From: Pseudarthrobacter phenanthrenivorans
GTDB taxonomy: Bacteria > Actinomycetota > Actinomycetes > Actinomycetales > Micrococcaceae
Direction: 5' to 3'
DNA: 64,000 bases
Assembly: GCF_000813845.1 (NCBI RefSeq)
Contig: NZ_JWTB01000032.1
Location: forward strand, 21,131 to 85,130
Every line of letters begins with the position of its first letter. Position 1 is the first letter of the stretch. Position numbers and translations under genes: made by a program. The notes under the pieces were generated by a model. The model did no database searches. It was given only the letters and a program-made list of their open reading frames with translations, and had not been told where the DNA came from. Positions 1 to 9,854 of this stretch are shown piece by piece.

Positions 1-731
<731 letters not shown>

Positions 732-762
732 GTAATCTCCAAAAAAGTTTTTTATATGTGTT

Positions 763-797
763 CGGCCGGCAGGCTGCCGCGGGCAACCTGCCGGCCG
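763..797 (-). terminator. Hairpin between pgk and tpiA
   Basis: Perfect 11-bp inverted repeat (arms 763-773 and 787-797, CGGCCGGCAGG type) with a 13-nt loop. On the minus strand it follows pgk and is followed by an A/T-rich stretch ending in T6 just before the tpiA ribosome-binding site. It could be a partial terminator or an mRNA processing/stability element that sets tpiA expression relative to gap-pgk. The T-run is about 20 nt after the stem, so classic intrinsic termination is uncertain. Confidence 0.4.
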
Positions 798-840
798 GAG
801 GACTGCATGGTCCGGTTACTGCGGGACAGTAGCGGGAGTG

Positions 841-2067
841 CTACCGGTCCAGGACGCTGAGGCCCGGAAGTTCCTTGCCTTCGAGGTACTCCAGGCTGGC
901 ACCGCCACCGGTCGAAATGTGGCCGAACTGGTCATCGGTGAACCCCAGGGTGCGCACGGCCGCAGCAGAATCGCCACCGCCTACCACGGTGAAACCGTCG
1001 GTGGCGGTGAGGGCCTGGGCGATGGCCCGGGTGCCTGCCGAGAATGCCTCGAATTCGAAGACACCCATGGGGCCGTTCCAGAAAACCGTCCGGGCCGTCT
1101 TGATCCGTTCGGCAAAAGCGGCCGAGGTGTCGGGTCCGATGTCGAGGCCGATGCCCTGGGCGCCAAAGCTGCTGCCCTCGATGGCGTCGGCCGCCACGGT
1201 TTCGTGCCTGGCGTCTGCGGCGAACTTCTCTGCGACGACGACGTCCGTGGGAACCACGAATTCCGTGCCGGCGTCCGCTGCCCGCTTCAGGTAGTCCTGG
1301 ACCACGGGGATCTGGTCTTCCTCAAGCAGGCTTGAGGCGACCTTGTGGCCCTGCGCTGCCAGGAAGGTGAAGAGCATCCCGCCGCCCACCAGGATGGTGT
1401 CGGCCTTGCCGAGCAGGTTGTCGATGACGGCCAGCTTGTCCGAGACCTTCGAACCGCCAAGCACCACGACGTACGGGCGCTGGGTGTCGCTGGTCAGCTT
1501 CTTGAGGACTTCCACCTCGGTGTGCACCAGGTCGCCCTGGTACGACGGAAGCCGGGTGGCGACGTCGTAGACGCTGGCGTGCTTGCGGTGCACGGCGCCG
1601 AAGGCGTCGTCCACGAAGGCACCGTTGGTGCCGGTAAGGGCGACCAGTTCGTCGGCGAAGGCGCCGCGCTCGGCGTCGTCCTTGCTGGTCTCGCGGGCGT
1701 CGAAGCGGACGTTCTCCAGGACCAGCGCTTCACCGTCCTGCAAGGCCGCAGCCGCTGCCTTGGCAGCGTCACCGACGGTATCGGCTGCCAGGGTGACCTT
1801 GAAGCCCGCCAGTTCGGCAAGGCGGTCCACCGCGGGACGCAGGGAGTACTTTTCATCAGGGGCGCCCTTGGGGCGTCCAAGGTGGGCTGTTACCAGCACG
1901 CGGGCACCGGCGTCCGTGAGCTTTGCCAGCACTGGAAGCGAGGCCTTGATGCGGCCGTCGTCAGTCACTGTAGAGCCGTCGAGCGGCACATTCAGGTCAC
2001 TTCGAACCAGAATGTACCGCCCGCGGACACCTTCAGCGATCAGTTCGTTGAGGGTGTGTGATGTCAT
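841..2067 (-). CDS. pgk: Phosphoglycerate kinase
   Basis: Makes ATP and 3-phosphoglycerate from 1,3-bisphosphoglycerate and ADP. The 408-aa product has the family landmarks in order: RSDLNVPL, TAHLGRPKG, VVLGGSKVSDK, GGGMLFTFL, the nucleotide-side GPMGVFE, and VVGGGDSAAAV near the C-terminus. Length is normal. I start at the ATG at 2067 (MTSHTLNEL), which aligns with family N-termini; the frame stays open 37 codons further upstream but that part lies inside gap. The gap stop is only 10 nt upstream, so the two genes are probably co-transcribed and perhaps translationally linked. Confidence 0.97.
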   Translation of the reverse strand: MTSHTLNELIAEGVRGRYILVRSDLNVPLDGSTVTDDGRIKASLPVLAKLTDAGARVLVTAHLGRPKGAPDEKYSLRPAVDRLAELAGFKVTLAADTVGDAAKAAAAALQDGEALVLENVRFDARETSKDDAERGAFADELVALTGTNGAFVDDAFGAVHRKHASVYDVATRLPSYQGDLVHTEVEVLKKLTSDTQRPYVVVLGGSKVSDKLAVIDNLLGKADTILVGGGMLFTFLAAQGHKVASSLLEEDQIPVVQDYLKRAADAGTEFVVPTDVVVAEKFAADARHETVAADAIEGSSFGAQGIGLDIGPDTSAAFAERIKTARTVFWNGPMGVFEFEAFSAGTRAIAQALTATDGFTVVGGGDSAAAVRTLGFTDDQFGHISTGGGASLEYLEGKELPGLSVLDR

Positions 2068-2077
2068 GTGTCTAACC

Positions 2078-3088
2078 CTAGCCCAGCTTGGATGCGACAA
2101 GCTCCGTAAGGTCCACGAGGCGGTTGGAGTAGCCCCATTCGTTGTCATACCAGGAAACAACCTTGACCTGGTTGCCAATGACCTTGGTCAGGCCGGCGTC
2201 GAAGATGGAGGACGCGGGGTCTCCGACGATGTCGGAGGAGACGATCGGCTCTTCCGTGTAGGTCAGGAAGCCCTGGAGCTCGTCAGACTCGGAGGCACGC
2301 TTGAGGGCTGCGTTGACTTCCTCGACGGTGGTCTCGCGGGAGACGGTGACGGTCAGGTCGGTGGCGGAGCCGGTGGGCACGGGGACGCGGATGGCGTAGC
2401 CGTCAAGCTTGCCCTTGAGCTCCGGCAGGACCAGGCCGATGGCCTTGGCGGCACCGGTGGAGGTGGGCACCATGTTGATGGCGGCGGCGCGGGCACGGCG
2501 CAGGTCCTTGTGCGGGCCGTCCTGCAGGTTCTGGTCGGCGGTGTAGGCATGGACGGTGGTCATGAGGCCACGCTCGATGCCGAATTCGTCGTTGACGACC
2601 TTGGCCAGCGGGCCGAGGCAGTTGGTGGTGCAGGATGCGTTGGAAATGATGTTGTGCTTGTCGTTGTCGTAGAGGTTGTGGTTCACACCCATCACGATGG
2701 TGATGTCCTCATCCGACGCGGGAGCGGAAATCAGGACCTTCTTGGCGCCGGCTGCGATGTGCTTCTGCGCGTCGGCTGCCTTGGTGAAGAAACCGGTGGA
2801 TTCGATGACGATGTCCACGCCCAGTTCGCCCCAGGGCAGGTTGGCGGGATCGCGTTCCGCCAGGACCTTGACCACATTGCCGTTGACGACGATGTTGCCG
2901 TCCTTGACCTCGATGGTTTCCTTCAGCCGCCCGCCGACGGAGTCGTACTTGAACAGGTGCGCCAGGGCTTCGGGGCTGGTGAGGTCGTTGACTGCAACGA
3001 TCTCAAGGTCCGCGCCTTGGGCAAGTGCTGCGCGGAAGTAGTTGCGGCCAATGCGGCCGAAGCCGTTGATACCAATACGGGTCGTCAC
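2078..3088 (-). CDS. gap: Glyceraldehyde-3-phosphate dehydrogenase, type I
   Basis: NAD-dependent phosphorylating GAPDH of glycolysis. The 336-aa protein begins with the Rossmann signature IGINGFGRIGRN and carries the catalytic-cysteine motif SNASCTTNCL, then the conserved STGAAKA region. Start is the GTG at 3088, with AGGAGA about 7 nt upstream; a longer open frame to 3163 adds unrelated residues. First gene of a gap-pgk-tpiA run. A perfect hairpin separates it from sodA upstream, so it probably has its own promoter in 3089-3253, which I could not place with confidence. Confidence 0.97.
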   Translation of the reverse strand: MTTRIGINGFGRIGRNYFRAALAQGADLEIVAVNDLTSPEALAHLFKYDSVGGRLKETIEVKDGNIVVNGNVVKVLAERDPANLPWGELGVDIVIESTGFFTKAADAQKHIAAGAKKVLISAPASDEDITIVMGVNHNLYDNDKHNIISNASCTTNCLGPLAKVVNDEFGIERGLMTTVHAYTADQNLQDGPHKDLRRARAAAINMVPTSTGAAKAIGLVLPELKGKLDGYAIRVPVPTGSATDLTVTVSRETTVEEVNAALKRASESDELQGFLTYTEEPIVSSDIVGDPASSIFDAGLTKVIGNQVKVVSWYDNEWGYSNRLVDLTELVASKLG

Positions 3089-3253
3089 TTTTACAGTCTC
3101 CTTGGTGCTTTGAGAAGCACTACTAGTTGAGCGGGCGTTCAAGCCAACTAACAGATCCCGCACGCCATTGGGCAGAGATGATTAACACGGAGGGCGACCA
3201 GCCTCATTGCTGAAGGCTAACCGCCTTCCGTGACCTATCTTACGTTTAACTGG

Positions 3254-3281
3254 GTCCGCCCCCGCAAGTGCGGGGGCGGAC
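3254..3281 (-). terminator. Strong hairpin downstream of sodA
   Basis: Perfect 13-bp stem (arms 3254-3266 GTCCGCCCCCGCA and 3269-3281) with a 2-nt AG spacer at its centre. It lies downstream of sodA and upstream of gap, both minus strand. No long T-run follows, but stems of this kind are common actinobacterial terminators. A weaker 6-bp hairpin (3329-3343) lies immediately after the sodA stop. Confidence 0.6.
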
Positions 3282-3347
3282 CGTCCACATCCCGGCCGGT
3301 TTAAGTCCGAATGTGAAGTTTGTTACAGCGGGGTATAACCCCGGTCA

Positions 3348-3974
3348 CTACGGGAGGGTGATGAGGCCCGTGGCGTTGGCGCGTGCTGCCTCGAAGCGCT
3401 GGGCGACGTCCGCCCAGTTGACGATGTTCCAGAACGCCTTGACGTAGTCGGCCTTCACGTTGACGTAGTCCAGGTAGAAGGCGTGCTCCCACATGTCCAG
3501 CATCAGCAGCGGGGTGGTGCCCAGTGCCGTGTTGCCCTGCTGGTCGTAGAGCTGCTCGATAACCAGGTTGCCGCCGATGGGTTCGTACGCCAGGAAACCC
3601 CAGCCGGAGCCCTGCAGGCCAAGTGCCGCGGCGGAGAACTGGGCGCGGAACGCATCGAAGGAGCCGAAGGCGTCGTCGATTGCGGCTGCCAGCTCACCTT
3701 CGGGCTTGTCGCCGCCGTCCGGGGAGAGGTTCTTCCAGAACACGGAGTGGTTGATGTGGCCGCCGGTGTGGAACGCGAGGTCCTTCGACAGGCGGTTGAT
3801 GTTGGCGAAGTCGCCCTTTTCGCGGGCCTCGGCCAGCTGTGCCAGGGCGTTGTTGGCACCTGCCACGTAGGCGGCGTGGTGCTTGCTGTGGTGCAGCTCC
3901 ATGATCCGCGCAGAAATGTGCGGTTCGAGGGCGGCGTAGTCGTAGCTGAGTTCCGGCAAAACGTACTCGGTCAC
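3348..3974 (-). CDS. sodA: Superoxide dismutase, Fe/Mn family (probably Mn)
   Basis: Dismutates superoxide in the cytoplasm. The 208-aa protein has the metal ligands in their usual motifs: His in MELHHSKHH, His in GGHINHSVFW, and Asp and His in DMWEHAFYLDYVN. The segment YDQQGN has Gln where, from memory, the iron enzyme of Mycobacterium tuberculosis has His (YDHQ); Gln there points to manganese, which is inference. Start is the GTG at 3974 with TTGGAGGA 8 nt upstream; the open frame to 4031 is non-homologous. Monocistronic, between whiA and gap. Confidence 0.95.
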   Translation of the reverse strand: MTEYVLPELSYDYAALEPHISARIMELHHSKHHAAYVAGANNALAQLAEAREKGDFANINRLSKDLAFHTGGHINHSVFWKNLSPDGGDKPEGELAAAIDDAFGSFDAFRAQFSAAALGLQGSGWGFLAYEPIGGNLVIEQLYDQQGNTALGTTPLLMLDMWEHAFYLDYVNVKADYVKAFWNIVNWADVAQRFEAARANATGLITLP

Positions 3975-4030
3975 AAAATCCTCCAATATCGTGGACCCCA
4001 GGGTCCGGTTGGTACCTCTCGGATTGTGCA

Positions 4031-4061
4031 TCCGGGCAGCGGGTGCCCGGAATCCTTTTTT
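4031..4061 (+). terminator. Hairpin plus T6 between whiA and sodA, plus-strand orientation
   Basis: Eight-bp perfect stem (4031-4038 TCCGGGCA, 4044-4051) followed on the plus strand by AATCC and six T (4056-4061). The T-run is on the strand opposite both flanking genes. It may end antisense transcription from the sodA side, while the stem alone may serve whiA. Confidence 0.35.
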
Positions 4062-4076
4062 GATTCTATGGGGCGC

Positions 4077-5057
4077 TTACTCGTCCAGCATTTCCGGCGT
4101 CACATTGGCGTCCGTGCCGGGAATCCCCAGGTCAAGGGCGCGCTTGTCGGCCATGGCGAGCAGGCGGCGGATGCGGCCGGCAATGGCGTCCTTGGTCATG
4201 ACGGGGTCGGCGAGCCGGCCCAGTTCATCCAGGCTTGCCTGTTTGTGGGCCACGCGGAGTTCGCCCGCATACTTCAGGTGGTCCGGAACGTCGTCGCCCA
4301 GGATTTCCAGGGCCCGCTCCACCCGCGCACCGGCGGCAACGGCTGCCTGCGCAGAGCGGCGCAGGTTGGCGTCGTCGAAGTTGGCGAGCCGGTTGGCCGT
4401 GGCCCTGACCTCCTTGCGCATGCGGCGCTCCTCCCACACCATCAGGGCGTCGTGGGCGCCCATCCGGGTCAGCAGCGCAGCGATGGTGTCCCCGTCGCGG
4501 ATGACCACCCGGTCCACTCCCCTGACTTCCCGTGCCTTGGCCTGGATGTCCAGGCGGCGGGCGGCGCCCACCAGGGCCAGGGCGGACTCAGGGCCGGGGC
4601 AGGTGACCTCCAGCGACGACGAGCGGCCGGGTTCCGTCAGCGAACCGTGGGCCAGGAACGCGCCGCGCCAGACAGCCTCGGCGTCTGCCGCCGAGCCATT
4701 GACGACGGCGGACGGCAGCCCGCGCACGGGGCGGCCCCGGCCATCGAGCAGGCCGGTCTGCCGCGCCAGCGCCTCACCGTCGCGGACCACCCGGACCACG
4801 TAGCGGCTGGCGCGGCGCAGTCCGCCGGCGGACACGACGATGATTTCGCTTTGGTGTCCGTACACCTCGGCGATGGCGGCCCGGAGCCGGCGGGCAGTGG
4901 ACGCCAGGTCCACTTCCGCCTCGATGACGATCCGGCCCGAGATGATGTGCAGTCCGCCGGCGAACCGGAGCATGGCGGAAACTTCTGCCTTGCGCACTGA
5001 TGACTTCTTGATGTCCAGACGGGACAGTTCTTCCTTGACCGATGCTGTCAGTGCCAT
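4077..5057 (-). CDS. whiA: WhiA, DNA-binding regulator
   Basis: WhiA family (326 aa): an N-terminal degenerate LAGLIDADG-like half (residues about 1-200) and a C-terminal helix-turn-helix half (SLDELGRLADPVMTKDAIAG within the last 70 residues). In Streptomyces it acts with WhiB in sporulation septation; in non-sporulating actinobacteria its role is less clear, probably cell division or metabolism. Starts at the ATG at 5057, 9 nt after the yvcK stop, so it is the last gene of the rapZ-yvcK-whiA run. This gene trio is conserved in Gram-positive bacteria. Confidence 0.95.
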   Translation of the reverse strand: MALTASVKEELSRLDIKKSSVRKAEVSAMLRFAGGLHIISGRIVIEAEVDLASTARRLRAAIAEVYGHQSEIIVVSAGGLRRASRYVVRVVRDGEALARQTGLLDGRGRPVRGLPSAVVNGSAADAEAVWRGAFLAHGSLTEPGRSSSLEVTCPGPESALALVGAARRLDIQAKAREVRGVDRVVIRDGDTIAALLTRMGAHDALMVWEERRMRKEVRATANRLANFDDANLRRSAQAAVAAGARVERALEILGDDVPDHLKYAGELRVAHKQASLDELGRLADPVMTKDAIAGRIRRLLAMADKRALDLGIPGTDANVTPEMLDE

Positions 5058-5066
5058 GGCACCTTC

Positions 5067-6083
5067 CTAACTGTTCCCAAAAATGTCCTGGTACGCCGTG
5101 GCCAGCCGGAGCGGCTCGTGGACGGGGCGGCGTCCCGACGCCCCTACTTTACCCAAGACCACCTCGGCGCCGATCATGCCGGCCGCCTTCTCGAACTCCT
5201 GCCGGTCCGGTACGGACGCCGGGTCCGCGAGGACGACGTCGACGCTGAACTCGGGGGCGTACCGGCGCAGGACGCGCAGATGGTCCGCCGCCGTCATGCC
5301 GGAGGTCTCCTTCGTGTCTGTGGCGAGGTTCATGGTCAGGCACCGCTTGGCCGGCGTGCTGCACAGGGCCTGCCGCATTTCGGGCAGCAGCAGGTGCGGC
5401 AGGACAGACGTGTACCAGGAGCCCGGGCCCAGGACCACCCAGTCCGCAAGCTCGATGGCGGTCAGGGCATCCGTGCAGGCCGGTGCCGCTTTGGGCAGCA
5501 GCCGGACTTCCTCCAGTGAACCGGCCACGGCGCAGCGTGCCTGGCCCCGGATGGTCTGCAGCGCGGTTCCTCCGTCAGGGGCGCTCACCCGGACGTCGCC
5601 TTCGATGGTCAGCGGAACCGTGGACATGGGCAGGACCTGGCCGCGGGCACCTAGCAGGGCGCCGGCCCATTTGAGCCCGGCCACGGTGTCCCCGAGCAGT
5701 TCCCAGAGCGTGATGATCAGTAGGTTGCCCATGGCGTGCTCATCCAGCGAACCGCCAGGGCCTTTGCCGGGGCGGAACCGGTGCTGCATGACGTCACGCC
5801 AGGTCCGGCCCCAATCGGTGTCGTCACAGAGCGCGGAGAGCGCCATGCGCAGGTCTCCGGGCGGAAGGACGCCGTACTCCTCGCGCAGACGCCCGGACGA
5901 GCCGCCGTCGTCCGCCACCGTCACCACCGCGGTGAGTTCGGAGGTGAGCAGGCGCAAGGCAGAGAGCGAGGCCGCCAGGCCGTGGCCGCCGCCCAATGCC
6001 ACCACATTGGGACCCTTGTCCTGCTGTCCCGGGCCTTTGCCGGCCGGCGGCACCAGGGGCAGGGCTCCGGTGAAAAGCGCCAT
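5067..6083 (-). CDS. yvcK: YvcK/CofD-like (UPF0052) protein
   Basis: Gluconeogenesis-factor family (338 aa), related to CofD 2-phospho-L-lactate transferase but with no F420 role. In Bacillus and mycobacteria it binds UDP-GlcNAc and is tied to cell-wall homeostasis and growth on gluconeogenic carbon (family knowledge). Seen here: the glycine-rich VVALGGGHGLAASL, the TVADDGGSSGRLR motif, and LGPGSWYTSVLPHLL. Its ATG at 6083 shares one base with the rapZ stop (TAATG), indicating translational coupling. whiA follows after 9 nt. Confidence 0.95.
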   Translation of the reverse strand: MALFTGALPLVPPAGKGPGQQDKGPNVVALGGGHGLAASLSALRLLTSELTAVVTVADDGGSSGRLREEYGVLPPGDLRMALSALCDDTDWGRTWRDVMQHRFRPGKGPGGSLDEHAMGNLLIITLWELLGDTVAGLKWAGALLGARGQVLPMSTVPLTIEGDVRVSAPDGGTALQTIRGQARCAVAGSLEEVRLLPKAAPACTDALTAIELADWVVLGPGSWYTSVLPHLLLPEMRQALCSTPAKRCLTMNLATDTKETSGMTAADHLRVLRRYAPEFSVDVVLADPASVPDRQEFEKAAGMIGAEVVLGKVGASGRRPVHEPLRLATAYQDIFGNS

Positions 6084-7006
6084 TACTCGCGGCCCAGATC
6101 CCGGTGCGCGGTGGTCACCGTGACCCGCGGGTACTGCGCGAGTTTCTTGGAGAGTTCGACGGCGACCGCGACGGAGCGGTGCTTGCCGCCGGTGCAGCCC
6201 ACCGCGATGGTGGCGTAGTGCTTGTTCTCCCTGCGGTACCCCTCCAGGACGGGTTCCAGCGCCAGGACGTAGCGGTCCACGAAGTTCTTGACGCCCTCCG
6301 CCTCCAGCACGTAGTCGCTGACATCCTTGTCCAGGCCGGTCAGCGGGCGCAGCTGGGGCACCCAGTGCGGGTTGGGGATGAACCGGACGTCCGCCACGTA
6401 GTTGGCATCGACGGGCAGGCCGTACTTGAAGCCGAAGCTCATCACGTTCAGGCGCAGTGCCACCGGGCCGGTTTCGCTGAACAGTTCAGTGATGGCGGTG
6501 GCCAGGCCGTGGACGTTGTAGTTGGAGGTGTCCAGGACGACGTCGGAGCTGTCGCGCAGTTCCTGCAGCAGCTCGCGTTCCGCGGCGATGCCGTCGAGGA
6601 TGCGTCCGCCGCCCTGCAGGGGGTGCGGACGGCGTCCCTGCTCGAAGCGCCGGACCAGGACGTTGTCGCTGGCATCCAGGAACAGGACGCGGAAGGTGAC
6701 GCCGCTCGCCGCCAGTGCGCCCAGCGCCGCACGGATGTCGGCGAAGAGGCCCTTGCTGCGGACGTCGATCACCACTGCCAGCCGGGGAATGGACTGCGGG
6801 GCATGCGATACCAGTTCCGCCAGCGTGCCCAGCATCTGGGGCGGGAGGTTCTCCACGACGTACCAGCCGTGGTCCTCCAACGCGTCGGCGGCAGTGCTCC
6901 GGCCGGCGCCGGACATTCCGGTGACCACCAGCAGCTCCGCTTCGAGCGGCTTGACGGGCTCCAGCCCGTCGTGCCCCGCTCCGGATTCCGCCGTCGTGTC
7001 TGCCAT
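6083..7006 (-). CDS. rapZ: RapZ family nucleotide-binding protein
   Basis: P-loop protein of the RapZ/YvcJ family (307 aa). Walker A is VTGMSGAGRST; the family C-terminal motif GCTGGKHRSV is present. In E. coli RapZ is an RNA-binding adaptor for GlmZ decay; in Gram-positives the related protein hydrolyses nucleotides and its RNA role is unproven. I chose the ATG at 7006 (MADTTAES), which has GGGGCAGG upstream; a TTG at 7042 is possible but less likely. It sits 68 nt after uvrC and overlaps yvcK by one base. Confidence 0.94.
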   Translation of the reverse strand: MADTTAESGAGHDGLEPVKPLEAELLVVTGMSGAGRSTAADALEDHGWYVVENLPPQMLGTLAELVSHAPQSIPRLAVVIDVRSKGLFADIRAALGALAASGVTFRVLFLDASDNVLVRRFEQGRRPHPLQGGGRILDGIAAERELLQELRDSSDVVLDTSNYNVHGLATAITELFSETGPVALRLNVMSFGFKYGLPVDANYVADVRFIPNPHWVPQLRPLTGLDKDVSDYVLEAEGVKNFVDRYVLALEPVLEGYRRENKHYATIAVGCTGGKHRSVAVAVELSKKLAQYPRVTVTTAHRDLGRE

Positions 7007-7074
7007 GAAGCCTGCCCCGTTTCCTTGTTGTCCGCAGGGCAACCGCAGTGGCGCCGCCCCGTCCTTTACCCTAG

Positions 7075-9102
7075 CTAAGATTCAATGATTTCGCCGGTGG
7101 ACATGTTGATGGCGGGCACGGATGCAGATTCGGTCCCGTCCCCGGCGAAGTGGTTCACGATGGCGGTGGCCAGGGCCGGGCCGATGCCCTTGGCCTGCGC
7201 AAGCTCTTCGGCGCTGGCCGCCTTCACTCCCTTGACGGACCCGAAGTGTGCCAGCAGGGCCTTCCGCTTGGAGGCGCCCAGCCCGGGGACGGCATCCAGC
7301 GCCGATACGGTCATGGCCTTGCCGCGCTTCTGCCGATGGAACGTAATGGCGAAGCGGTGCGCCTCGTCCCGGATCCGCTGCAGCAGGTACAGCCCCTGCG
7401 AGGTGCGGGGCAGGATCACCGGGAAGTCGCTGTCCGGCAGCCACACTTCCTCCAGGCGCTTGGCGAGGCCCACCACGTAGACATCGTCGATGCCCAGGTC
7501 CTTCAGGGCCCGGGCCGCCGCGTTCACCTGTGGCTGCCCGCCGTCCACCACCACCAGGTTGGGCGGGTAGGCAAACTTCGCCTTGGGCGCAGGCGTGGTG
7601 CTGTCCAGCACCGTGCTGCCCGGGGCGGGGTCTGCGGCGTCTGGGCTGTCCGACAGGTCCGCGGGATCCGCGGCAAGGACCGATTCGTCCACCTGGGCCG
7701 ATTTGTCCTTAAGGTAGTGGCGGAACCGGCGGGTCAGGACGTCGTGCATCGCCGCCGTGTCGTCGGCGGCCGCGGGACCGGTGATCGAGAACTTGCGGTA
7801 GTCCGACTTCTTGGGCAGGCCGTCCTCCACCACCACCATGGAGGCCACCACGTTGGTGCCCTGGACGTGGGACACATCGAAGCACTCGATCCGGAGCAGG
7901 GGCACCGGCAGGTCAAGGGCTTCCTGGAGTTCCTGCAGCGCCTGGGACCTGACCGTGATGTCTCCTGCCCGCCGCGTCTTATGCAGCTTCAGGGCGTGTT
8001 CGGCGTTTTCCCGCACGGTGGACATCAGGGCGGCTTTGTCCCCGCGGCGGGGCACGCGGATGTCCACCTTGGCACCGCGGATACCGCCCAGCCAGGTGGC
8101 GAGGTCGTCGGTGTTGCTGGGCTCCACCGGAACCAGGATTTCCCGGGGCAGCCGGCCGTGGGTGTCGCCGTCCTCGCCGTAGACCTGCAGCAGGAGGTGT
8201 TCCACCAGGTCGGGGGTGGTGAAGTCCTCCACCTTTTCCACCACCCAGCCGCGCTGGCCTCGGATCCTGCCGCCGCGGACGTGGAACACCTGGACGGCGG
8301 CTTCGAGTTCATCCTCGTGCAGGGCAAAGACGTCGGCGTCGGTGTCTTCGGCCAGCACGACGGCATTGCGTTCAAAGACCTTGCGGAGGGCCGTGATGTC
8401 GTCGCGCAGCCGCGCCGCGTGCTCGTAATCCAGTTTCGCCACGGCGTCGGCCATCTGCTTTTCGAGCTTGTTGATGAACCGCTTGGCCTCGCCGCCCATG
8501 AAGGCGCAGAAGTCCTCGGCCAGTGCCCGGTGGTCCTCGGGCCCGATGCGCCCCACGCAGGGCGCGGAGCATTTGTCGATGTAGCCCAGCAGGCACGGCC
8601 TGCCGCTGGCCTCGGCACGCTTGAAGACGCCCGCGCTGCAGCTCCGGACGGGGAAGACCCGCAGCAGGGTGTCCATCGTTTCCCGGATGGCGCCGGCCGT
8701 GTAGGGACCGAAGTAGCGGGTCCCTTTCCGCTTGTCCCCCCGCATGACCTGCACGCGCGGATACTTTTCGCTCATGGTGACAGCGAGGTAGGGATAGGTT
8801 TTGTCATCCCGGAACACCACGTTGAAGCGCGGTTTGAATTCCTTGATCCAGGTGTATTCCAGCTGCAGCGACTCCAGTTCGCTGCCCACCACGGTCCATT
8901 CGACGCTGCTGGCCGCGTGGACCATCGCGTAGGTCTTCGGCAGCAGCCCGGCCGGGTTGGCGAAGTACGAGTTCAGCCGGGACCGGAGGCTTTTCGCCTT
9001 GCCGACGTAGATGACCCGCCCGTGCGGATCACGGAAACGGTAGACGCCGGGGTTGGTGGGTATTTCACCGGTTTTGGGCCGGTAACTTGCTGGATTTGCC
9101 AC
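7075..9102 (-). CDS. uvrC: Excinuclease ABC subunit C
   Basis: Makes both incisions in nucleotide excision repair with UvrB. The 675-aa protein has the N-terminal GIY-YIG nuclease (NPGVYRFRDPHGRVIYVGK, near residues 18-36), a Cys cluster (CSAGVFKRAEASGRPCLLG), a UVR motif that docks on UvrB (residues about 205-240), the RNase H-like nuclease (LLRIECFDVSHVQGT, LVVVDGGQPQVN) and C-terminal helix-hairpin-helix motifs. An Ala/Pro/Asp-rich insertion of about 40 residues before LVVVDGG is a linker. ATG at 9102. Intergenic 9103-9185 holds TTGACAG/CTGTCAA arms but no clear promoter. Confidence 0.97.
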   Translation of the reverse strand: MANPASYRPKTGEIPTNPGVYRFRDPHGRVIYVGKAKSLRSRLNSYFANPAGLLPKTYAMVHAASSVEWTVVGSELESLQLEYTWIKEFKPRFNVVFRDDKTYPYLAVTMSEKYPRVQVMRGDKRKGTRYFGPYTAGAIRETMDTLLRVFPVRSCSAGVFKRAEASGRPCLLGYIDKCSAPCVGRIGPEDHRALAEDFCAFMGGEAKRFINKLEKQMADAVAKLDYEHAARLRDDITALRKVFERNAVVLAEDTDADVFALHEDELEAAVQVFHVRGGRIRGQRGWVVEKVEDFTTPDLVEHLLLQVYGEDGDTHGRLPREILVPVEPSNTDDLATWLGGIRGAKVDIRVPRRGDKAALMSTVRENAEHALKLHKTRRAGDITVRSQALQELQEALDLPVPLLRIECFDVSHVQGTNVVASMVVVEDGLPKKSDYRKFSITGPAAADDTAAMHDVLTRRFRHYLKDKSAQVDESVLAADPADLSDSPDAADPAPGSTVLDSTTPAPKAKFAYPPNLVVVDGGQPQVNAAARALKDLGIDDVYVVGLAKRLEEVWLPDSDFPVILPRTSQGLYLLQRIRDEAHRFAITFHRQKRGKAMTVSALDAVPGLGASKRKALLAHFGSVKGVKAASAEELAQAKGIGPALATAIVNHFAGDGTESASVPAINMSTGEIIES

Positions 9103-9185
9103 CTATCAAGTCTACTGAGTCGCGCCGTACCTCATTGACAGCAGCGCCCCATTGGCTGCGGGCGGGCTGTCAACGGGGCCCGGGT

Positions 9186-9854
9186 CTATTCGACAGTCTT
9201 GCTCTGGTTGTAGCTTGCCGAACGTTGCTGGCCGCTGAGCCCGGCGATTGCGTCCATGATCCGGTCCGTGACTTCCCGGCGGGCGGGCAGGGAGTGGTCG
9301 GGTCCGGTCTTGTCGAAGTACAGCGGTTCACCCACCTTCATGGTGAAGTGCTGCGGCCTGACCCCTTTTTCCCCGGCGCGCTGGAGCTTCTCGGTGCCGA
9401 TCAGGCCCACCGGGATTACGGGTGCGCCGGTGGTAAGGGCCAGCCAGCCGACACCTGTGCGTCCCCGGTAGAGGATGCCGTCCCGTGACCGGGTGCCTTC
9501 GGGGTAGATGCCGATACCGCGGCCTGATTCGAGGATGTCCAGCAGGGTTTTGAGCGCCTGGACGCTTGCGGCCTGTTCACCGCGCTCCACCGGAATGGAA
9601 CCCACCGATTCGAAGAAGGCCTTCATGACCTTGCCCTTGACGCCGCCGGTGGTGAAGTACTCGGCTTTGGCGAAGAAGGCGACCGGGCGGGGCATGAGTG
9701 CCTGGACGATCACGCTGTCGAAGAAGGAAAGGTGGTTGGGGGCCACGATAAAGGGCCCGTCGGAGGGGACGTTTTCGAGTCCGACGACGGTGGGCCGGCA
9801 GGTGCCGGCGATCAGGTTGCGCGTGGTCCAGCGGACGGCATCAAACATTTCCAT
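9186..9854 (-). CDS. 1-acyl-sn-glycerol-3-phosphate acyltransferase (PlsC family)
   Basis: Membrane-associated acyltransferase (222 aa), likely making phosphatidic acid from lysophosphatidate and an acyl donor. Motif I is NHLSFFD (the HX4D catalytic pair), motif III is YPEGTRSRDG, and the substrate region GVGWLALTTGAPVIPVGL is typical. No strong transmembrane helix is evident. The start ATG at 9854 lies inside the 3' end of the HAD gene (14-nt overlap), so translation is probably coupled. It could also act in glycolipid remodelling; the acceptor cannot be read from sequence. Confidence 0.88.
   Translation of the reverse strand: MEMFDAVRWTTRNLIAGTCRPTVVGLENVPSDGPFIVAPNHLSFFDSVIVQALMPRPVAFFAKAEYFTTGGVKGKVMKAFFESVGSIPVERGEQAASVQALKTLLDILESGRGIGIYPEGTRSRDGILYRGRTGVGWLALTTGAPVIPVGLIGTEKLQRAGEKGVRPQHFTMKVGEPLYFDKTGPDHSLPARREVTDRIMDAIAGLSGQQRSASYNQSKTVE

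Noticed and set aside
1583..3130. Plus-strand open frame of 515 aa opposite pgk/gap
   Set aside because: Composition typical of antisense GC-rich reading (Val/Gly/Asp-rich); crosses the pgk-gap junction.
7150..9138. Plus-strand open frame of 662 aa opposite uvrC
   Set aside because: Covers the uvrC gene exactly; no recognisable domain.
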